Source: Streptomyces albireticuli (GTDB lineage Bacteria > Actinomycetota > Actinomycetes > Streptomycetales > Streptomycetaceae). Taken from it: a DNA stretch of 64,000 nucleotides. This document shows, one piece after another, positions 45,620-54,600 of the stretch. The notes beneath the pieces were generated by a model. It was not told the origin of the DNA. It did not search any database and saw nothing but the letters and a program-made list of their open reading frames with translations. Both the position numbers and the translations under genes were made by a program. How positions within the stretch are numbered: the stretch's first letter is position 1; every line of letters begins with the position of its first letter. The DNA lies in the NCBI RefSeq assembly GCF_021228125.1, contig NZ_JAJQQS010000002.1, positions 310,001-374,000 on the forward strand, in the 5' to 3' direction.

Positions 45620-46501
45620 ATGACCGAACGTCTCGCGACTGATCACCTCGACGGACCGGCCCCCGCTCCCGCCCTCTCCGGCGGCTCGCCGCGGGAACGC
45701 GCGGCGACGCTGTTCCCGGGTGTGCCCGCACCCGTCCGCGACGGCCCGGGCCCGCCGGGCCGCGACGCGGACGCCCCCGATCCGGGCCGGGGCGGGGCCG
45801 GTTGGCGGTCGGCGCTGGGGGAGCGGCTGCCGCTGTGGGTGCGGCTGCGGTGCGGCATCGAACCGAGGACGCTGGGCGCGCTGGCGGTCGTGCTGGTCGC
45901 GGCCTGCGCGTTCGCCGTCCACCACTTCTGGGCGGGCCGCCCCGGGCCCGTACGGCCGCCCGACCGGCGGCTGCCCGCGGTGTCCGCGGCGGGGGCGGAG
46001 CGGGCGGCTTCCGCGGATCCGACGGGCGTGCCGCCGGCGGCCCGTGCGGACGGCCCGTCCCGGGGCACTGGGGTGGTCGTGGACGTGGCGGGCAAGGTGC
46101 CGCGACCGGGGCTCCAGCGGCTGCCCGCGGGGTCGCGGGTCGCGGACGCCCTGGAGGCGGCCGGGGGAGCCCGCCCGGGGACGGACACGACGGGCCTCAA
46201 CCGGGCGCGGGTCCTCACCGACGGCGAGCAGATCGTGGTGGGCGCCTCCCCGCAGGCTCCCCCGCCGCCGGGCGGCCCGGCCCCACCCGGCGGACCAGGC
46301 GCGCCCGCTGGACCGATCAGCCTCAACACCGCCACGGCCGAGCAGCTGGACGCCCTCCCGGGCGTCGGCCCGGTCCTCGCCCGGCACATCCTCGACTACC
46401 GCGCCCGGAACGGCGGCTTCCGCTCGGTGGACGACCTCCGCCACGTCAACGGCATCGGCACCCGCCGCCTCACGGACCTACGCCCCTTGGTGCGGCCGTG
46501 A
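45620..46501 (+). CDS. comEA: ComEA family DNA-binding protein
   Basis: This 293-residue protein has a disordered N-terminus, one transmembrane helix (about 84-103), a SLBB domain (about 150-215, VVVDVAGKVPRPGLQRLPAGSRVADAL) and a C-terminal helix-hairpin-helix DNA-binding pair (about 232-293, LNTATAEQLDALPGVGPVLA and HVNGIGTRRL). In competent bacteria ComEA receives double-stranded DNA outside the membrane. Natural competence is not established in Streptomyces, so the role is unclear. TACGGT (45607-45612) is 7 nt before the ATG. The stop overlaps the comEC start as GTGA. Confidence 0.92.
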   Translation: MTERLATDHLDGPAPAPALSGGSPRERAATLFPGVPAPVRDGPGPPGRDADAPDPGRGGAGWRSALGERLPLWVRLRCGIEPRTLGALAVVLVAACAFAVHHFWAGRPGPVRPPDRRLPAVSAAGAERAASADPTGVPPAARADGPSRGTGVVVDVAGKVPRPGLQRLPAGSRVADALEAAGGARPGTDTTGLNRARVLTDGEQIVVGASPQAPPPPGGPAPPGGPGAPAGPISLNTATAEQLDALPGVGPVLARHILDYRARNGGFRSVDDLRHVNGIGTRRLTDLRPLVRP

Positions 46502-49401
46502 GACGGGCGGGCGTGAGACGGACGGCCAGGGCAGCCGTGCGGCGCCCCGGAGGCGCATCCCGGCCAGGCGCACCCCGGCCAGGGGCGCCCCGGCCCGAAG
46601 GGATCGGACGCGCCCGCCGGGCGCGGGTGCCGGCCGCTTCCCGGGCCGCCCTGCGAGGGGCTGACGCGCCTCATCCGGTGCGCGGGCGGGAAGAGACGGA
46701 GCCGGTCGCCGCCCGGTGGGGGAGGGCGGTCTGCCACGCCGGGCCCGGGGGTGGGGCCGGCGCCCGGGTGGTGAGGGAGGCCGGGCGGGCCGGTGCGCCG
46801 ACGGTAGTGGGCGAGGGGGCCGTGGGGTCCTGTGCCGGGGCGGTCGGCGAGGGCGACGGGAGAGTCGTCGCGGGGGAGGCCGGGCAGCCGCTCGATCTTC
46901 GGCTGGCGGTGCCCGCGGGCGCGGCGTGGGCGGCCGCCGCCTGGGCGCTGACGGCCGGTGAGCGGGTCGTCCTGGGCGCGGCGGCGGTGGCCGTGCTCGT
47001 GGCCTGCGGCCTGCTCCTCCGGGCGTGGTGGCGGAACCGGGAGAGGCCGGAGGCGTTGCCTTCGCCTTCGCCTTCGCCTTCGCCTTCGCCTTCGCCTTCG
47101 CCTTCGCCTTCGCCTTCGCCTTCGCCTTCGCCTTCGCCTTCGCCTTCGCCCGGGGCCGGGGCCGGGGCAGGGGCCGGCCGTAGCGGGGCGGCCGTCGCGC
47201 TGGCCGCCGTGCTGCTCTGCGCCGTGGCCGGAGCGGCCGCGGGCGCGCTGCGGGCCGCCGACACACGCCGCGGCCCCCTCCCCGAGCTGGCCCGGCGGTA
47301 CGGCGACGCCACCGTCGAAGTCACGGTGACCGCCGACCCCAGGGCCGCCCGCCCCCACGTCCGAGGCGCGGCGCGCGCCGCGCCCGCCGCCCTGGTCGAG
47401 GCGGAGGCCACCCGTGTGGTCACCGCGAGCGGCGCGGTCCGCGTCCGTACCCCCGTCCTGGTGATCGCGGATCCGTCCTGGCTGGGGCTGCTCCCTTCCA
47501 CCCGGGTCCGGGTGGAAGGGAGGCTCGCCCCGCCCTCCCGCGAGGGCGATCGCGCCGCCGCCGTCGTACGGGCCGCGGGCCACGGCCCGCCCCAGGTCGT
47601 GGAGCGGCCCACCACGCTCCAGCGCGCGGCCGGCCGGCTCCGCGCGGGCCTGCGGGCGGCCACGGACGGTCTGGATCCGGACGCGCGGGCGCTCCTCCCC
47701 GGGCTGGTCGTCGGAGACACCTCCCGCATCCCGCCCGACCTCGAAGACGCCTTCCGGGCCACGGATCTGACGCACCTGCTGGCCGTGTCCGGCAGCAACC
47801 TCGCGATCCTGATCGCGGTCCTCATCGGACCGCCCCACCTCGCGGGCCGCGCCGAGCGCCGAGGCCTGGCCGCCCGGCTGGGCATCCCGCTGCGGCTGAC
47901 GGCACTGCTGGGCGCGGGGCTCGCGCTGGGGTTCGTGGTCGTGTGCCGCCCGGAGCCGAGCGTGCTGCGGGCCGCCGCGTGCGGGCTCGTCACGCTGCTG
48001 GCCCTCGCCACGGGCAGGCGCCGCAGCCTGCTCCCGGCACTCGCGGCGGCCGTCCTGCTGCTCGTGCTCTACGACCCGTGGCTCGCGCGCTCCTACGGCT
48101 TCCTGCTGTCCGTCCTGGCCACCGGCGCCCTGCTGACCCTCGCTCCCCGCTGGAGCGCGGCCCTGCGCCGCCGCGGGGTGCCGCCCCGGCTCGCGGAGGG
48201 ACTCGCCGCCGCGGCCGCCGCGCAGGCCGTGTGCGCGCTCGTGATCGTCGTGATCGCGGCGAGGGTGAGCCTGGTGGCCGTTCCGTGCAACCTCCTCGCC
48301 GAGGTGGCCGTGGCCCCCGCCACCGTCCTCGGCTTCGCCGCCCTCGCCACGGCCCCGCTCGCCCCGCCCGTCGCGGAGGCCCTGGCCCGGCTCGCCGGCT
48401 GGCCCACCTCATGGACGGCGGCCGTGGCCCGCACCGGCGCCGGCCTGCCCGGAGCCGAGCTCGACTGGCCCGGCGGCGCCCCGGGCGCCCTCCTGCTGGC
48501 CGTGACGCTGGCCGCGGCCGCCCTTGTCACCCGGAGAATCCTCCGCCGCCCGTGGGTGTGCGCCGCCTGCGCCCTGCTCCTGCTGGTCGCGCTCGTCCGC
48601 CCGGCACCGCTGACGAGGGCCGTCACGGGCTGGCCGCCGCCCGACTGGAGGTTCGCCGTGTGCGCGGTGGGCCAGGGGGACGCGCTGGCGCTGGCCGCGG
48701 GCGACGGCGCCGCCGTGGTCGTGGACACCGGCCCCGATCCGCACGTCGTCGACGGATGCCTGCGCGCCCTGGGCGTCGACCGCGTCCCGCTCCTGATCCT
48801 CAGTCACTACCACGCCGACCACGTCGACGGGCTGCCCGGCGTGCTCCGGGGCCGCGAGGTCGGGGAGATCGAGGCGACGCCGTACGCCCGGCCGCCGGGG
48901 CAGGCCGCGTTCGTGCGCCGGCTGGCGGAGCGGGCCAAAGTCCCGGTCGTGGAGGCCGTGCCGGGGGAGCGGCGGAGCGTCGGCGAGCTGTCCTGGGAAG
49001 TGCTGTGGCCCCCGCCGGTGGGGACCCCCTCCGTGGCCGAGGACGGGCCCAACGACGCCAGCCTCACCCTCCTCGTCCGCACCGGCGGCCTCACCCTCCT
49101 GCTCCCCGGCGACCTCGAACCGCCCGCGCAGCACGCCCTGCTGGAGGCCCACCCCACGCTGCCGCCGGTGGACGTGCTCAAGGTCGCCCACCACGGCTCC
49201 GCCCACCAGGATCCCGGGCTGATACGGAAGCTCCGGCCGCGGCTGGCTGTTGTCCCGGTCGGCGCCGGAAATCCGTACGGGCACCCGTCACCCCGCACGG
49301 TCGGCGCGCTCAGGTCACGGGGCGCGGCCGTGCTGCGCACCGACACCGACGGCGCCGTCGCCGTGACCCGGGACGGTACGGCTTTCCCGGACCGCCCGTG
49401 A
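46498..49401 (+). CDS. comEC: ComEC/Rec2 family DNA-uptake channel-like protein
   Basis: ComEC is a polytopic membrane protein thought to carry single-stranded DNA inward. It has two N-terminal helices and an external OB-like region, then a competence domain (LLPGLVVGDTSRIPPDLEDAF, TDLTHLLAVSGSNLAI) with many helices. A C-terminal metallo-beta-lactamase domain carries SHYHADHVDG and VAHHGSAH. The start is uncertain: GTG 46498 overlaps the comEA stop (GTGA) and gives 967 residues, about 120 of them a low-complexity N-terminus, and later starts are possible. Between the first two helices lies a (Pro-Ser)15 stretch coded by a perfect hexanucleotide repeat. Confidence 0.9.
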   Translation: MRRAGVRRTARAAVRRPGGASRPGAPRPGAPRPEGIGRARRARVPAASRAALRGADAPHPVRGREETEPVAARWGRAVCHAGPGGGAGARVVREAGRAGAPTVVGEGAVGSCAGAVGEGDGRVVAGEAGQPLDLRLAVPAGAAWAAAAWALTAGERVVLGAAAVAVLVACGLLLRAWWRNRERPEALPSPSPSPSPSPSPSPSPSPSPSPSPSPSPSPGAGAGAGAGRSGAAVALAAVLLCAVAGAAAGALRAADTRRGPLPELARRYGDATVEVTVTADPRAARPHVRGAARAAPAALVEAEATRVVTASGAVRVRTPVLVIADPSWLGLLPSTRVRVEGRLAPPSREGDRAAAVVRAAGHGPPQVVERPTTLQRAAGRLRAGLRAATDGLDPDARALLPGLVVGDTSRIPPDLEDAFRATDLTHLLAVSGSNLAILIAVLIGPPHLAGRAERRGLAARLGIPLRLTALLGAGLALGFVVVCRPEPSVLRAAACGLVTLLALATGRRRSLLPALAAAVLLLVLYDPWLARSYGFLLSVLATGALLTLAPRWSAALRRRGVPPRLAEGLAAAAAAQAVCALVIVVIAARVSLVAVPCNLLAEVAVAPATVLGFAALATAPLAPPVAEALARLAGWPTSWTAAVARTGAGLPGAELDWPGGAPGALLLAVTLAAAALVTRRILRRPWVCAACALLLLVALVRPAPLTRAVTGWPPPDWRFAVCAVGQGDALALAAGDGAAVVVDTGPDPHVVDGCLRALGVDRVPLLILSHYHADHVDGLPGVLRGREVGEIEATPYARPPGQAAFVRRLAERAKVPVVEAVPGERRSVGELSWEVLWPPPVGTPSVAEDGPNDASLTLLVRTGGLTLLLPGDLEPPAQHALLEAHPTLPPVDVLKVAHHGSAHQDPGLIRKLRPRLAVVPVGAGNPYGHPSPRTVGALRSRGAAVLRTDTDGAVAVTRDGTAFPDRP
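47059..47148 (+). repeat. Perfect (CCTTCG)15 hexanucleotide microsatellite in comEC
   Basis: Ninety bases consist of 15 uninterrupted CCTTCG units coding for (Pro-Ser)15, followed by a short GGGGCC-type run coding Gly-Ala. Because the unit is a multiple of three, slippage changes loop length without a frameshift. Confidence 0.97.
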
Positions 49402-49453
49402 TCCCGGCCGCATTCGCTGTGCCCCGGCCACCGGAGAGAGGGATAACTGATCC

Positions 49454-50257
49454 ATGACCGACACCAAGATCGATGTTGATGCCTATCTGCGCCGCATCGG
49501 CGCCACCCGCCCGGCCGCGCCCGACGAGGCCGCCCTGCGGGAACTCCAGCTCCGCCATCTGCGTGCCGTGCCCTTCGAGAACCTGTCCATCCACCGCGGA
49601 GAGGAGATCGTGCTGGACGGCGAGGCCCTTGTCCGGAAGATCGTCGAGCGTGGCCGGGGCGGGTTCTGCTACGAACTCAACGGCGCCTTCGCCGAGCTGC
49701 TGACCGGCCTCGGCTTCCGGGTGACGCTGCTCGCCGGCCGGGTGATGGGGCCGACAGGAGAGTTCGGCGTGCCGTTCGACCACCTCGCGCTGCGGGTCGA
49801 CACGCCGGAACCCTGGCTGGTGGACGTCGGCTTCGGCCAGAACAGCCACCACCCCCTCCGCTTCGACGAGCGGGGCGACCAGGCCGACCCCGGCGGCGTC
49901 TTCCGGATCGCCGAGGCGGCGGACGGCGACCTGGAGGTGTTCCGCGACGGCAAGGTGCAGTACCGGCTGGAGCGGCGCCCGAGGGAGCTGGCCGACTTCG
50001 TGAGCGGCTGCTGGTGGAACAGCACGTCACCGAAGTCCTTCTTCACCCGGTCCCTGATCTGTTCCCGGCTCACACCGACCGGCCGCGTCACCCTCAGCGG
50101 CCGGACCTTCGTGACCACCGACGCGACGGGCCGTCAGGAACGGCGGCTGACCGGTGAGGAGGTCCTGCCCGCCTACCGGACGCACTTCGGCATCGAGCTG
50201 GACCGCGAGCCGGAGGTGCGGACGCCGGACCACGGGCCGGGCGGCGCCGCGGCCTGA
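49454..50257 (+). CDS. nat: Arylamine N-acetyltransferase
   Basis: NAT moves an acetyl (or other acyl) group from CoA to aromatic amines or hydrazines by a ping-pong mechanism. The Cys-His-Asp triad is C72 (GRGGFCYELNGAF), H110 (VPFDHLAL) and D124 (WLVDVGFG). The N-terminal YLRRIG and VPFENLSIHRGE blocks are typical. Some actinomycete homologues act as amide synthases in antibiotic pathways, but no such cluster is present, so a detoxifying or housekeeping NAT is likelier. It sits 52 nt after comEC, with AGAGGGA before the ATG. I do not recall a NAT gene here in S. coelicolor. Confidence 0.95.
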   Translation: MTDTKIDVDAYLRRIGATRPAAPDEAALRELQLRHLRAVPFENLSIHRGEEIVLDGEALVRKIVERGRGGFCYELNGAFAELLTGLGFRVTLLAGRVMGPTGEFGVPFDHLALRVDTPEPWLVDVGFGQNSHHPLRFDERGDQADPGGVFRIAEAADGDLEVFRDGKVQYRLERRPRELADFVSGCWWNSTSPKSFFTRSLICSRLTPTGRVTLSGRTFVTTDATGRQERRLTGEEVLPAYRTHFGIELDREPEVRTPDHGPGGAAA

Positions 50258-50272
50258 CAGGCTGCCGCACCT

Positions 50273-50304
50273 CGGTCGGGCCGGGCCGAGGCCCCGCCCG
50301 ACCG
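50273..50304. terminator. Convergent terminator between nat and the minus-strand gene
   Basis: CGGTCGGGC (50273-50281) pairs with GCCCGACCG (50296-50304), continued inward by a 4-bp helix after one mismatch. It lies between two convergent stops. Confidence 0.65.
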
Positions 50305-50325
50305 CCCACCCCGACTCACTCCTGC

Positions 50326-50625
50326 TCACTCCGACTCGAGCCAGCCCTCGTACTCCTCGGCCAGCTCGCGCAGCGCCTCGGCGTCCAGGGTGCCGCGCGG
50401 GTCCTCGACGACCACCAGCCACTGCGCGTCCTCGGCGTCGTCCTCCCCGGCGAGGGCCTCGCGCACGACCTGCGGCGTCTCCTCCAGCGGGAACCGCTGC
50501 CCGGCCTCCTCGGCCACCTCGTCGGCGGCGTCGCGGTCGGGGAGCACCAGCAGGTGCCGTACGGAGTCGGCGGCGTCGAAGGCCGGGGACGGGGCGGAAG
50601 CGGGGTAAGGGGTAGCGCTGCTCAC
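50326..50625 (-). CDS. RraB-like small acidic protein (possible RNase E regulator)
   Basis: This 99-residue acidic protein contains HLLVLPDRDAADEVAEEAG, QVVREALAGEDDAEDAQWLVVVED and a C-terminal LAEEYEGWLES. The pattern of a small alpha/beta domain ending in a Tyr/Glu-Gly-Trp segment resembles the RraB family, whose E. coli member binds and inhibits RNase E. The start is GTG 50625, where CACAAT lies 6 nt upstream on the minus strand as a leaderless -10 box. A longer frame begins at 50715 but is not supported. The RraB link is by pattern recognition and should be treated as tentative. Confidence 0.6.
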   Translation of the reverse strand: MSSATPYPASAPSPAFDAADSVRHLLVLPDRDAADEVAEEAGQRFPLEETPQVVREALAGEDDAEDAQWLVVVEDPRGTLDAEALRELAEEYEGWLESE

Positions 50626-50696
50626 CCGATCATTGTGCGATACGCGCGCACGGAAGCGCGGCGGGAGTGTCAGCGGGGCGTGGGATGCTGGACGCG

Positions 50697-51683
50697 ATGG
50701 CCAGGAAGACTGCAAACGACGATCCGCTCGCCCCCGTCACGCTCGCCGTGGGACAGGAGGACCTCCTGCTGGACCGCGCGGTCCGGGAGGTGGTCACGGC
50801 CGCCCGAGCCGCCGACGCCGACACCGATGTGCGCGACCTCAGCTCCGACGCGCTCCAGCCCGGCACGCTCGCCGAGCTGACCAGCCCGTCGCTCTTCGCG
50901 GAGCGCAAGGTCGTGATCGTGCGCAACGCCCAGGACCTGTCCGCCGACACGATCAAGGACGTCAAGGGCTATCTCGGCGCGCCCGCCGAGGAGATCACCC
51001 TCGTCCTGCTGCACGCCGGCGGCGCCAAGGGCAAGGGGCTGCTGGACGCCGCCCGCAAGGCGGGGGCCCGGGAGGTCGCCTGCCCGAAGATGACCAAGCC
51101 GGCCGACCGCCTGGCGTTCGTCCGTTCGGAGTTCCGGGCGACCGGCCGCTCCGCGACCCCGGAGGCGTGCCAGGCCCTGGTCGACGCCATCGGCAGCGAC
51201 CTGCGGGAGCTGGCCAGCGCCTGCGCCCAGCTCGTCGCCGACGTCGAGGGCACCATCGACGAGTCCGTCGTCGCCCGCTACTACACGGGTCGCGCCGAGG
51301 CGTCCAGCTTCACCGTCGCCGACCGGGCCGTGGAGGGCAGGGCCGCCGAGGCGCTGGAGGCGCTGCGCTGGTCGATGTCGACCGGCGTCGCCCCCGTGCT
51401 GATCACCAGCGCCCTCGCCCAGGCCGTCCGCGCCATCGGGAAGCTCGCCTCCGCCCCGCGCGGCGCCCGCCCCGGCGATCTCGCCCGTGACCTCGGAATG
51501 CCGCCCTGGAAGATCGACCGGGTGCGGCAGCAGATGCGCGGCTGGTCGGCGGACGGCGTCGCCACGGCGTTGCGGGCCGTGGCCCAGGCGGACGCGGGGG
51601 TGAAGGGCGGCGGGGACGACCCGGAGTACGCCCTGGAGAAGGCGGTCGTGGCGGTGGCGCGGGCGGCACGCAGCCGCGGCTGA
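50697..51683 (+). CDS. holA: DNA polymerase III delta subunit
   Basis: The delta subunit opens the beta sliding clamp within the clamp loader. The 328-residue sequence has the expected N-terminal AAA+-like domain (LAVGQEDLLLDRAVREVV, LFAERKVVIVRNAQ), a middle lid (SDLRELASACAQLVADV, then ESVVARYYTGRAEASSFTVADRAVEG) and a helical collar domain (PPWKIDRVRQQMRGWSADGVATAL). It is too divergent for a single active-site motif; the delta subunit has no ATPase. ATG 50697 is preferred over upstream starts because GATGCT (50684-50689) is placed 7 nt before it. Confidence 0.93.
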   Translation: MARKTANDDPLAPVTLAVGQEDLLLDRAVREVVTAARAADADTDVRDLSSDALQPGTLAELTSPSLFAERKVVIVRNAQDLSADTIKDVKGYLGAPAEEITLVLLHAGGAKGKGLLDAARKAGAREVACPKMTKPADRLAFVRSEFRATGRSATPEACQALVDAIGSDLRELASACAQLVADVEGTIDESVVARYYTGRAEASSFTVADRAVEGRAAEALEALRWSMSTGVAPVLITSALAQAVRAIGKLASAPRGARPGDLARDLGMPPWKIDRVRQQMRGWSADGVATALRAVAQADAGVKGGGDDPEYALEKAVVAVARAARSRG

Positions 51684-51735
51684 GGCCGGGCCCCTCCCTC
51701 TGCCCGGCCCCTGCCGTGAACCGCCTGCCGTGAAA

Positions 51736-51754
51736 CCGGGGGCTCCGCCCCCGG
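51736..51754 (+). terminator. Hairpin after holA
   Basis: CCGGGGGC and GCCCCCGG pair around TCC within the 326-nt gap between holA and rpsT. The surrounding text (GGGGGCTCCGCCCCCGGACGGGCT) is a common Streptomyces gene-end repeat. No gene is seen in this gap. Confidence 0.55.
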
Positions 51755-51825
51755 ACGGGCTAACCCTCCAGCCCCGAAGCCCGACAGCCCTGACAGCCCT
51801 GACAGCTCCGGCAGCTCCGGAAAAC

Positions 51826-51873
51826 CCGAAGGCCCGGTGCCGCCCTGGGGAAGGGCAGGCACCGGGCCTTCGG
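51826..51873. terminator. Bidirectional terminator between holA and rpsT
   Basis: A perfect 16-bp outer stem (51826-51841 with 51858-51873) plus a 5-bp inner stem GCCCT/AGGGC and a single bulged A make a hairpin of about 21 bp between two convergent genes. Confidence 0.85.
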
Positions 51874-52009
51874 ATCGTTCAGCGAGCCCCGAGGGGCTCA
51901 TGCCGCGCCCGCGTGGCGAACGACCGGGGGCGGCGGGGTGCCGGTACGGAGCGGTAGAGGGGCCGCTGGATCCGTGCCGACGGGGTGGGGCTCACGCCCC
52001 GGTGAGGCT

Positions 52010-52276
52010 TCAGGCCTTGAGAGCGGCAGCCTGCTTGGCGAGCGCCGACTTCTTGTTGGCGGCGGCGTTCTTGTGCAGGACACCCTTGCTGGCGGCCTTG
52101 TCGAGCTTGCGGCCGGCCGCGGCGACGGCGGCGGTGGCCTTCTCGACGTCGCCGGCGAGCAGGGCCTCGCGGGCAGCGCGCACAGCGGTCTTGACCGAGG
52201 ACTTGACGGCCTTGTTACGCAGGCGCGCCTTCTCGTTGGTCTTGTTCCGCTTGATCTGGGACTTGATGTTCGCCAC
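52010..52276 (-). CDS. rpsT: 30S ribosomal protein S20
   Basis: This 88-residue basic helical protein binds the 5' and 3' minor domains of 16S rRNA. It begins [32 protein letters not shown] and ends in the Ala/Lys-rich [15 protein letters not shown], fully typical. The start is GTG 52276, with AAAGG 9 nt upstream on the minus strand; a longer frame to 52339 lacks support. It is divergent from lepA across 220 nt, the usual actinobacterial arrangement. Confidence 0.98.
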   Translation of the reverse strand: MANIKSQIKRNKTNEKARLRNKAVKSSVKTAVRAAREALLAGDVEKATAAVAAAGRKLDKAASKGVLHKNAAANKKSALAKQAAALKA

Positions 52277-52366
52277 GAAAAGAGCCTTTACAGGTTCGTT
52301 GGATTTCGATGAGTGCCCCGTGCGCAGACGGAAGGGCATCCGAAGGCGTACAAAGCACAGTGGACC

Positions 52367-52396
52367 AGGTTACCAGCAGGCGCTCCGGCCTCCCAA
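52367..52396 (-). promoter_or_regulatory. Candidate promoter of rpsT
   Basis: On the minus strand, TTGGGA (complement of 52391-52396), an 18-nt spacer and TAACCT (complement of 52367-52372) fit a housekeeping promoter and would give an 84-nt leader. Confidence 0.6.
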
Positions 52397-52496
52397 ACCG
52401 GACCGAGGCCGCCGCTCATGGGACGATGGAGGGGTCGTATACCCGACTCCCGCCGAGACTGGCGTACCAACGCCGAAGTCACCGAATGGATCCTGC

Positions 52497-54359
52497 GTGC
52501 CCGCGACCCCTACCAACGTGCCCGAGCCGAGCCGTACCGACCCGGCTCTGATCCGCAACTTCTGCATCATCGCGCACATCGACCATGGCAAGTCGACGCT
52601 TGCCGACCGGATGCTCCAGCTCACCGGCGTGGTCGACCAGCGGCAGATGCGCGCGCAGTACCTCGACCGGATGGACATCGAGCGCGAGCGCGGCATCACG
52701 ATCAAGTCCCAGGCGGTCCGTCTGCCGTGGGCGCCCACGGAGGACGAGGGCAACACCCACATCCTCAACATGATCGACACCCCCGGTCACGTCGACTTCA
52801 CCTATGAGGTCTCGCGCTCGCTCGCCGCGTGCGAGGGCTGCATCCTGCTGGTCGACGCCGCCCAGGGCATCGAGGCCCAGACCCTCGCCAACCTCTACCT
52901 GGCGATGGAGAACGACCTCACGATCATCCCGGTCCTCAACAAGATCGACCTACCTGCCGCCCAGCCCGAGAAGTTCGCCGCCGAGCTCGCGAACCTCATC
53001 GGCTGCGACCCCTCCGACGTGCTCATGGTCTCGGCCAAGACCGGCGTCGGCGTGCCCGAGCTGCTCGACCGCGTCGTCCGTGACGTCCCGGCCCCGGTCG
53101 GCGTCAAGGACGCCCCCGCCCGCGCGATGATCTTCGACTCGGTCTACGACTCCTACCGCGGCGTGGTCACCTACGTCAGGGTCGTCGACGGCGAGCTGAA
53201 GAAGCGCGAGCGCATCAAGATGATGTCGACCGGCGCCACGCACGAGCTGCTGGAGATCGGCGTCTCCTCGCCCGAGATGACGCCTTCCGACGGCCTCGGC
53301 GTCGGCGAGGTGGGCTACATCATCACCGGTGTGAAGGACGTCCGGCAGTCCAAGGTCGGTGACACGATCACCTCCCAGCAGAACGGCGCCACCGAGGCCC
53401 TGGGCGGTTACAAGGACCCCAAGCCGATGGTGTTCTCCGGCCTCTACCCGCTGGACGGCTCGGACTACCCGGAGCTCCGCGAGGCCCTGGACAAGCTCCA
53501 GCTCAACGACGCCGCGCTGGTCTACGAGCCGGAGACCTCGGCGGCGCTCGGCTTCGGCTTCCGCGTCGGCTTCCTCGGCCTGCTCCACCTGGACGTGATC
53601 CGCGAGCGCCTGGAGCGCGAGTTCGGCCTCGACCTGATCGCCACCGCGCCCAACGTGGTCTACCGGGTCAAGATGGAGGACGGCGCCGAGCACACCGTCA
53701 CCAACCCGAGCGAGTTCCCCGAGGGGAAGATCGCGGAGGTGCACGAGCCGGTCGTCAAGGCCACCGTCCTGGCGCCCAACGAGTTCGTCGGCGCGATCAT
53801 GGAGCTCTGCCAGTCCCGCCGCGGTTCGCTGCTGGGCATGGACTACCTCTCCGAGGACCGTGTCGAGCTGCGCTACACCCTCCCGCTCGCCGAGATCGTC
53901 TTCGACTTCTTCGACCAGCTGAAGTCCAAGACCCGCGGCTACGCCTCGCTGGACTACGAGCCCACCGGCGAGCAGCAGGCCAGCCTGGTCAAGGTCGACA
54001 TCCTGCTGCACGGCGACAAGGTCGACGCCTTCTCCGCGATCACGCACAAGGACAAGGCGTACGCGTACGGCGTGCGGCTCGTGGCCAAGCTGCGCGAGCT
54101 CATCCCGCGGCAGAACTTCGAGGTGCCGATCCAGGCCGCCATCGGCTCGCGGGTCATCGCCCGTGAGACCGTCCGCGCCATCCGCAAGGACGTCCTCGCC
54201 AAGTGCTACGGCGGTGACATCTCGCGTAAGCGCAAGCTGCTGGAGAAGCAGAAGGAGGGCAAGAAGCGGATGAAGATGGTCGGTAACGTCGAGGTTCCGC
54301 AGGAGGCCTTCATCGCGGTCCTGTCCTCGGACACCGACGGCGGCGAGAAGAAGAAGTAG
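52497..54359 (+). CDS. lepA: Elongation factor 4 (LepA)
   Basis: LepA is a translational GTPase that acts on the ribosome during initiation/back-translocation and under ionic stress. It has EF-G-like domains: G1 AHIDHGKST, switch [10 protein letters not shown] and G4 NKIDLP. Then come domains II and III ([22 protein letters not shown]) and the LepA-specific C-terminus ([53 protein letters not shown]). GTG 52497 gives the N-terminus [22 protein letters not shown], matching Streptomyces homologues. The open frame continues upstream through rpsT but is not coding. The 620-residue length is normal. Confidence 0.97.
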   Translation: MPATPTNVPEPSRTDPALIRNFCIIAHIDHGKSTLADRMLQLTGVVDQRQMRAQYLDRMDIERERGITIKSQAVRLPWAPTEDEGNTHILNMIDTPGHVDFTYEVSRSLAACEGCILLVDAAQGIEAQTLANLYLAMENDLTIIPVLNKIDLPAAQPEKFAAELANLIGCDPSDVLMVSAKTGVGVPELLDRVVRDVPAPVGVKDAPARAMIFDSVYDSYRGVVTYVRVVDGELKKRERIKMMSTGATHELLEIGVSSPEMTPSDGLGVGEVGYIITGVKDVRQSKVGDTITSQQNGATEALGGYKDPKPMVFSGLYPLDGSDYPELREALDKLQLNDAALVYEPETSAALGFGFRVGFLGLLHLDVIRERLEREFGLDLIATAPNVVYRVKMEDGAEHTVTNPSEFPEGKIAEVHEPVVKATVLAPNEFVGAIMELCQSRRGSLLGMDYLSEDRVELRYTLPLAEIVFDFFDQLKSKTRGYASLDYEPTGEQQASLVKVDILLHGDKVDAFSAITHKDKAYAYGVRLVAKLRELIPRQNFEVPIQAAIGSRVIARETVRAIRKDVLAKCYGGDISRKRKLLEKQKEGKKRMKMVGNVEVPQEAFIAVLSSDTDGGEKKK

Positions 54360-54387
54360 CCCGGAGCCGGCCCCGGCCCGGAGCCTT

Positions 54388-54423
54388 GCGCCCGTCCCCT
54401 TTTCTCCAGGGGGCGGGCGCTTT
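54388..54423 (+). terminator. Hairpin terminator after lepA
   Basis: A 12-bp stem (GCGCCCGTCCCC with GGGGGCGGGCGC, one G-U pair) has a T-rich 9-nt loop and is followed by TTT. Confidence 0.8.
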
Positions 54424-54557
54424 GCGCACCGGGCCGTACGCGCTGTGTACGCGGCCCGTACGCGCTGTGTGCACGTCCCGCGCGCCCCCGCCCGGCCGGA
54501 AACATGCAATCCCCAGGTATCTCCCGGTCACAGCTTCGACAAGCCTTTCAAAGGCTC

Positions 54558-54586
54558 TTACGCGGCGGCCCCGTGCGTTCTACTCT
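54558..54586 (+). promoter_or_regulatory. Candidate promoter of the acyl-CoA synthetase gene
   Basis: TTACGC (54558-54563), a 17-nt spacer and TACTCT (54581-54586) are seen. A 7-1-7 inverted repeat AGCCTTT-C-AAAGGCT (54542-54556) lies directly upstream, and an 18-bp dyad follows the probable start site. Confidence 0.5.
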
Positions 54587-54600
54587 GATCACTGCTTGCA

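Noticed and set aside
47059-47148. CRISPR-like or VNTR non-coding array
   Set aside because: The units are contiguous 6-mers without spacers and lie inside the comEC coding frame.
45620-49401. comEA-comEC as evidence for natural competence
   Set aside because: The genes are common in Streptomyces without demonstrated competence, and no pilus or dprA-type genes are in the window.
51837-52496. N-terminal extension of lepA through rpsT
   Set aside because: The frame is open by composition only. Homologues begin at the GTG at 52497, and the opposite strand encodes S20.
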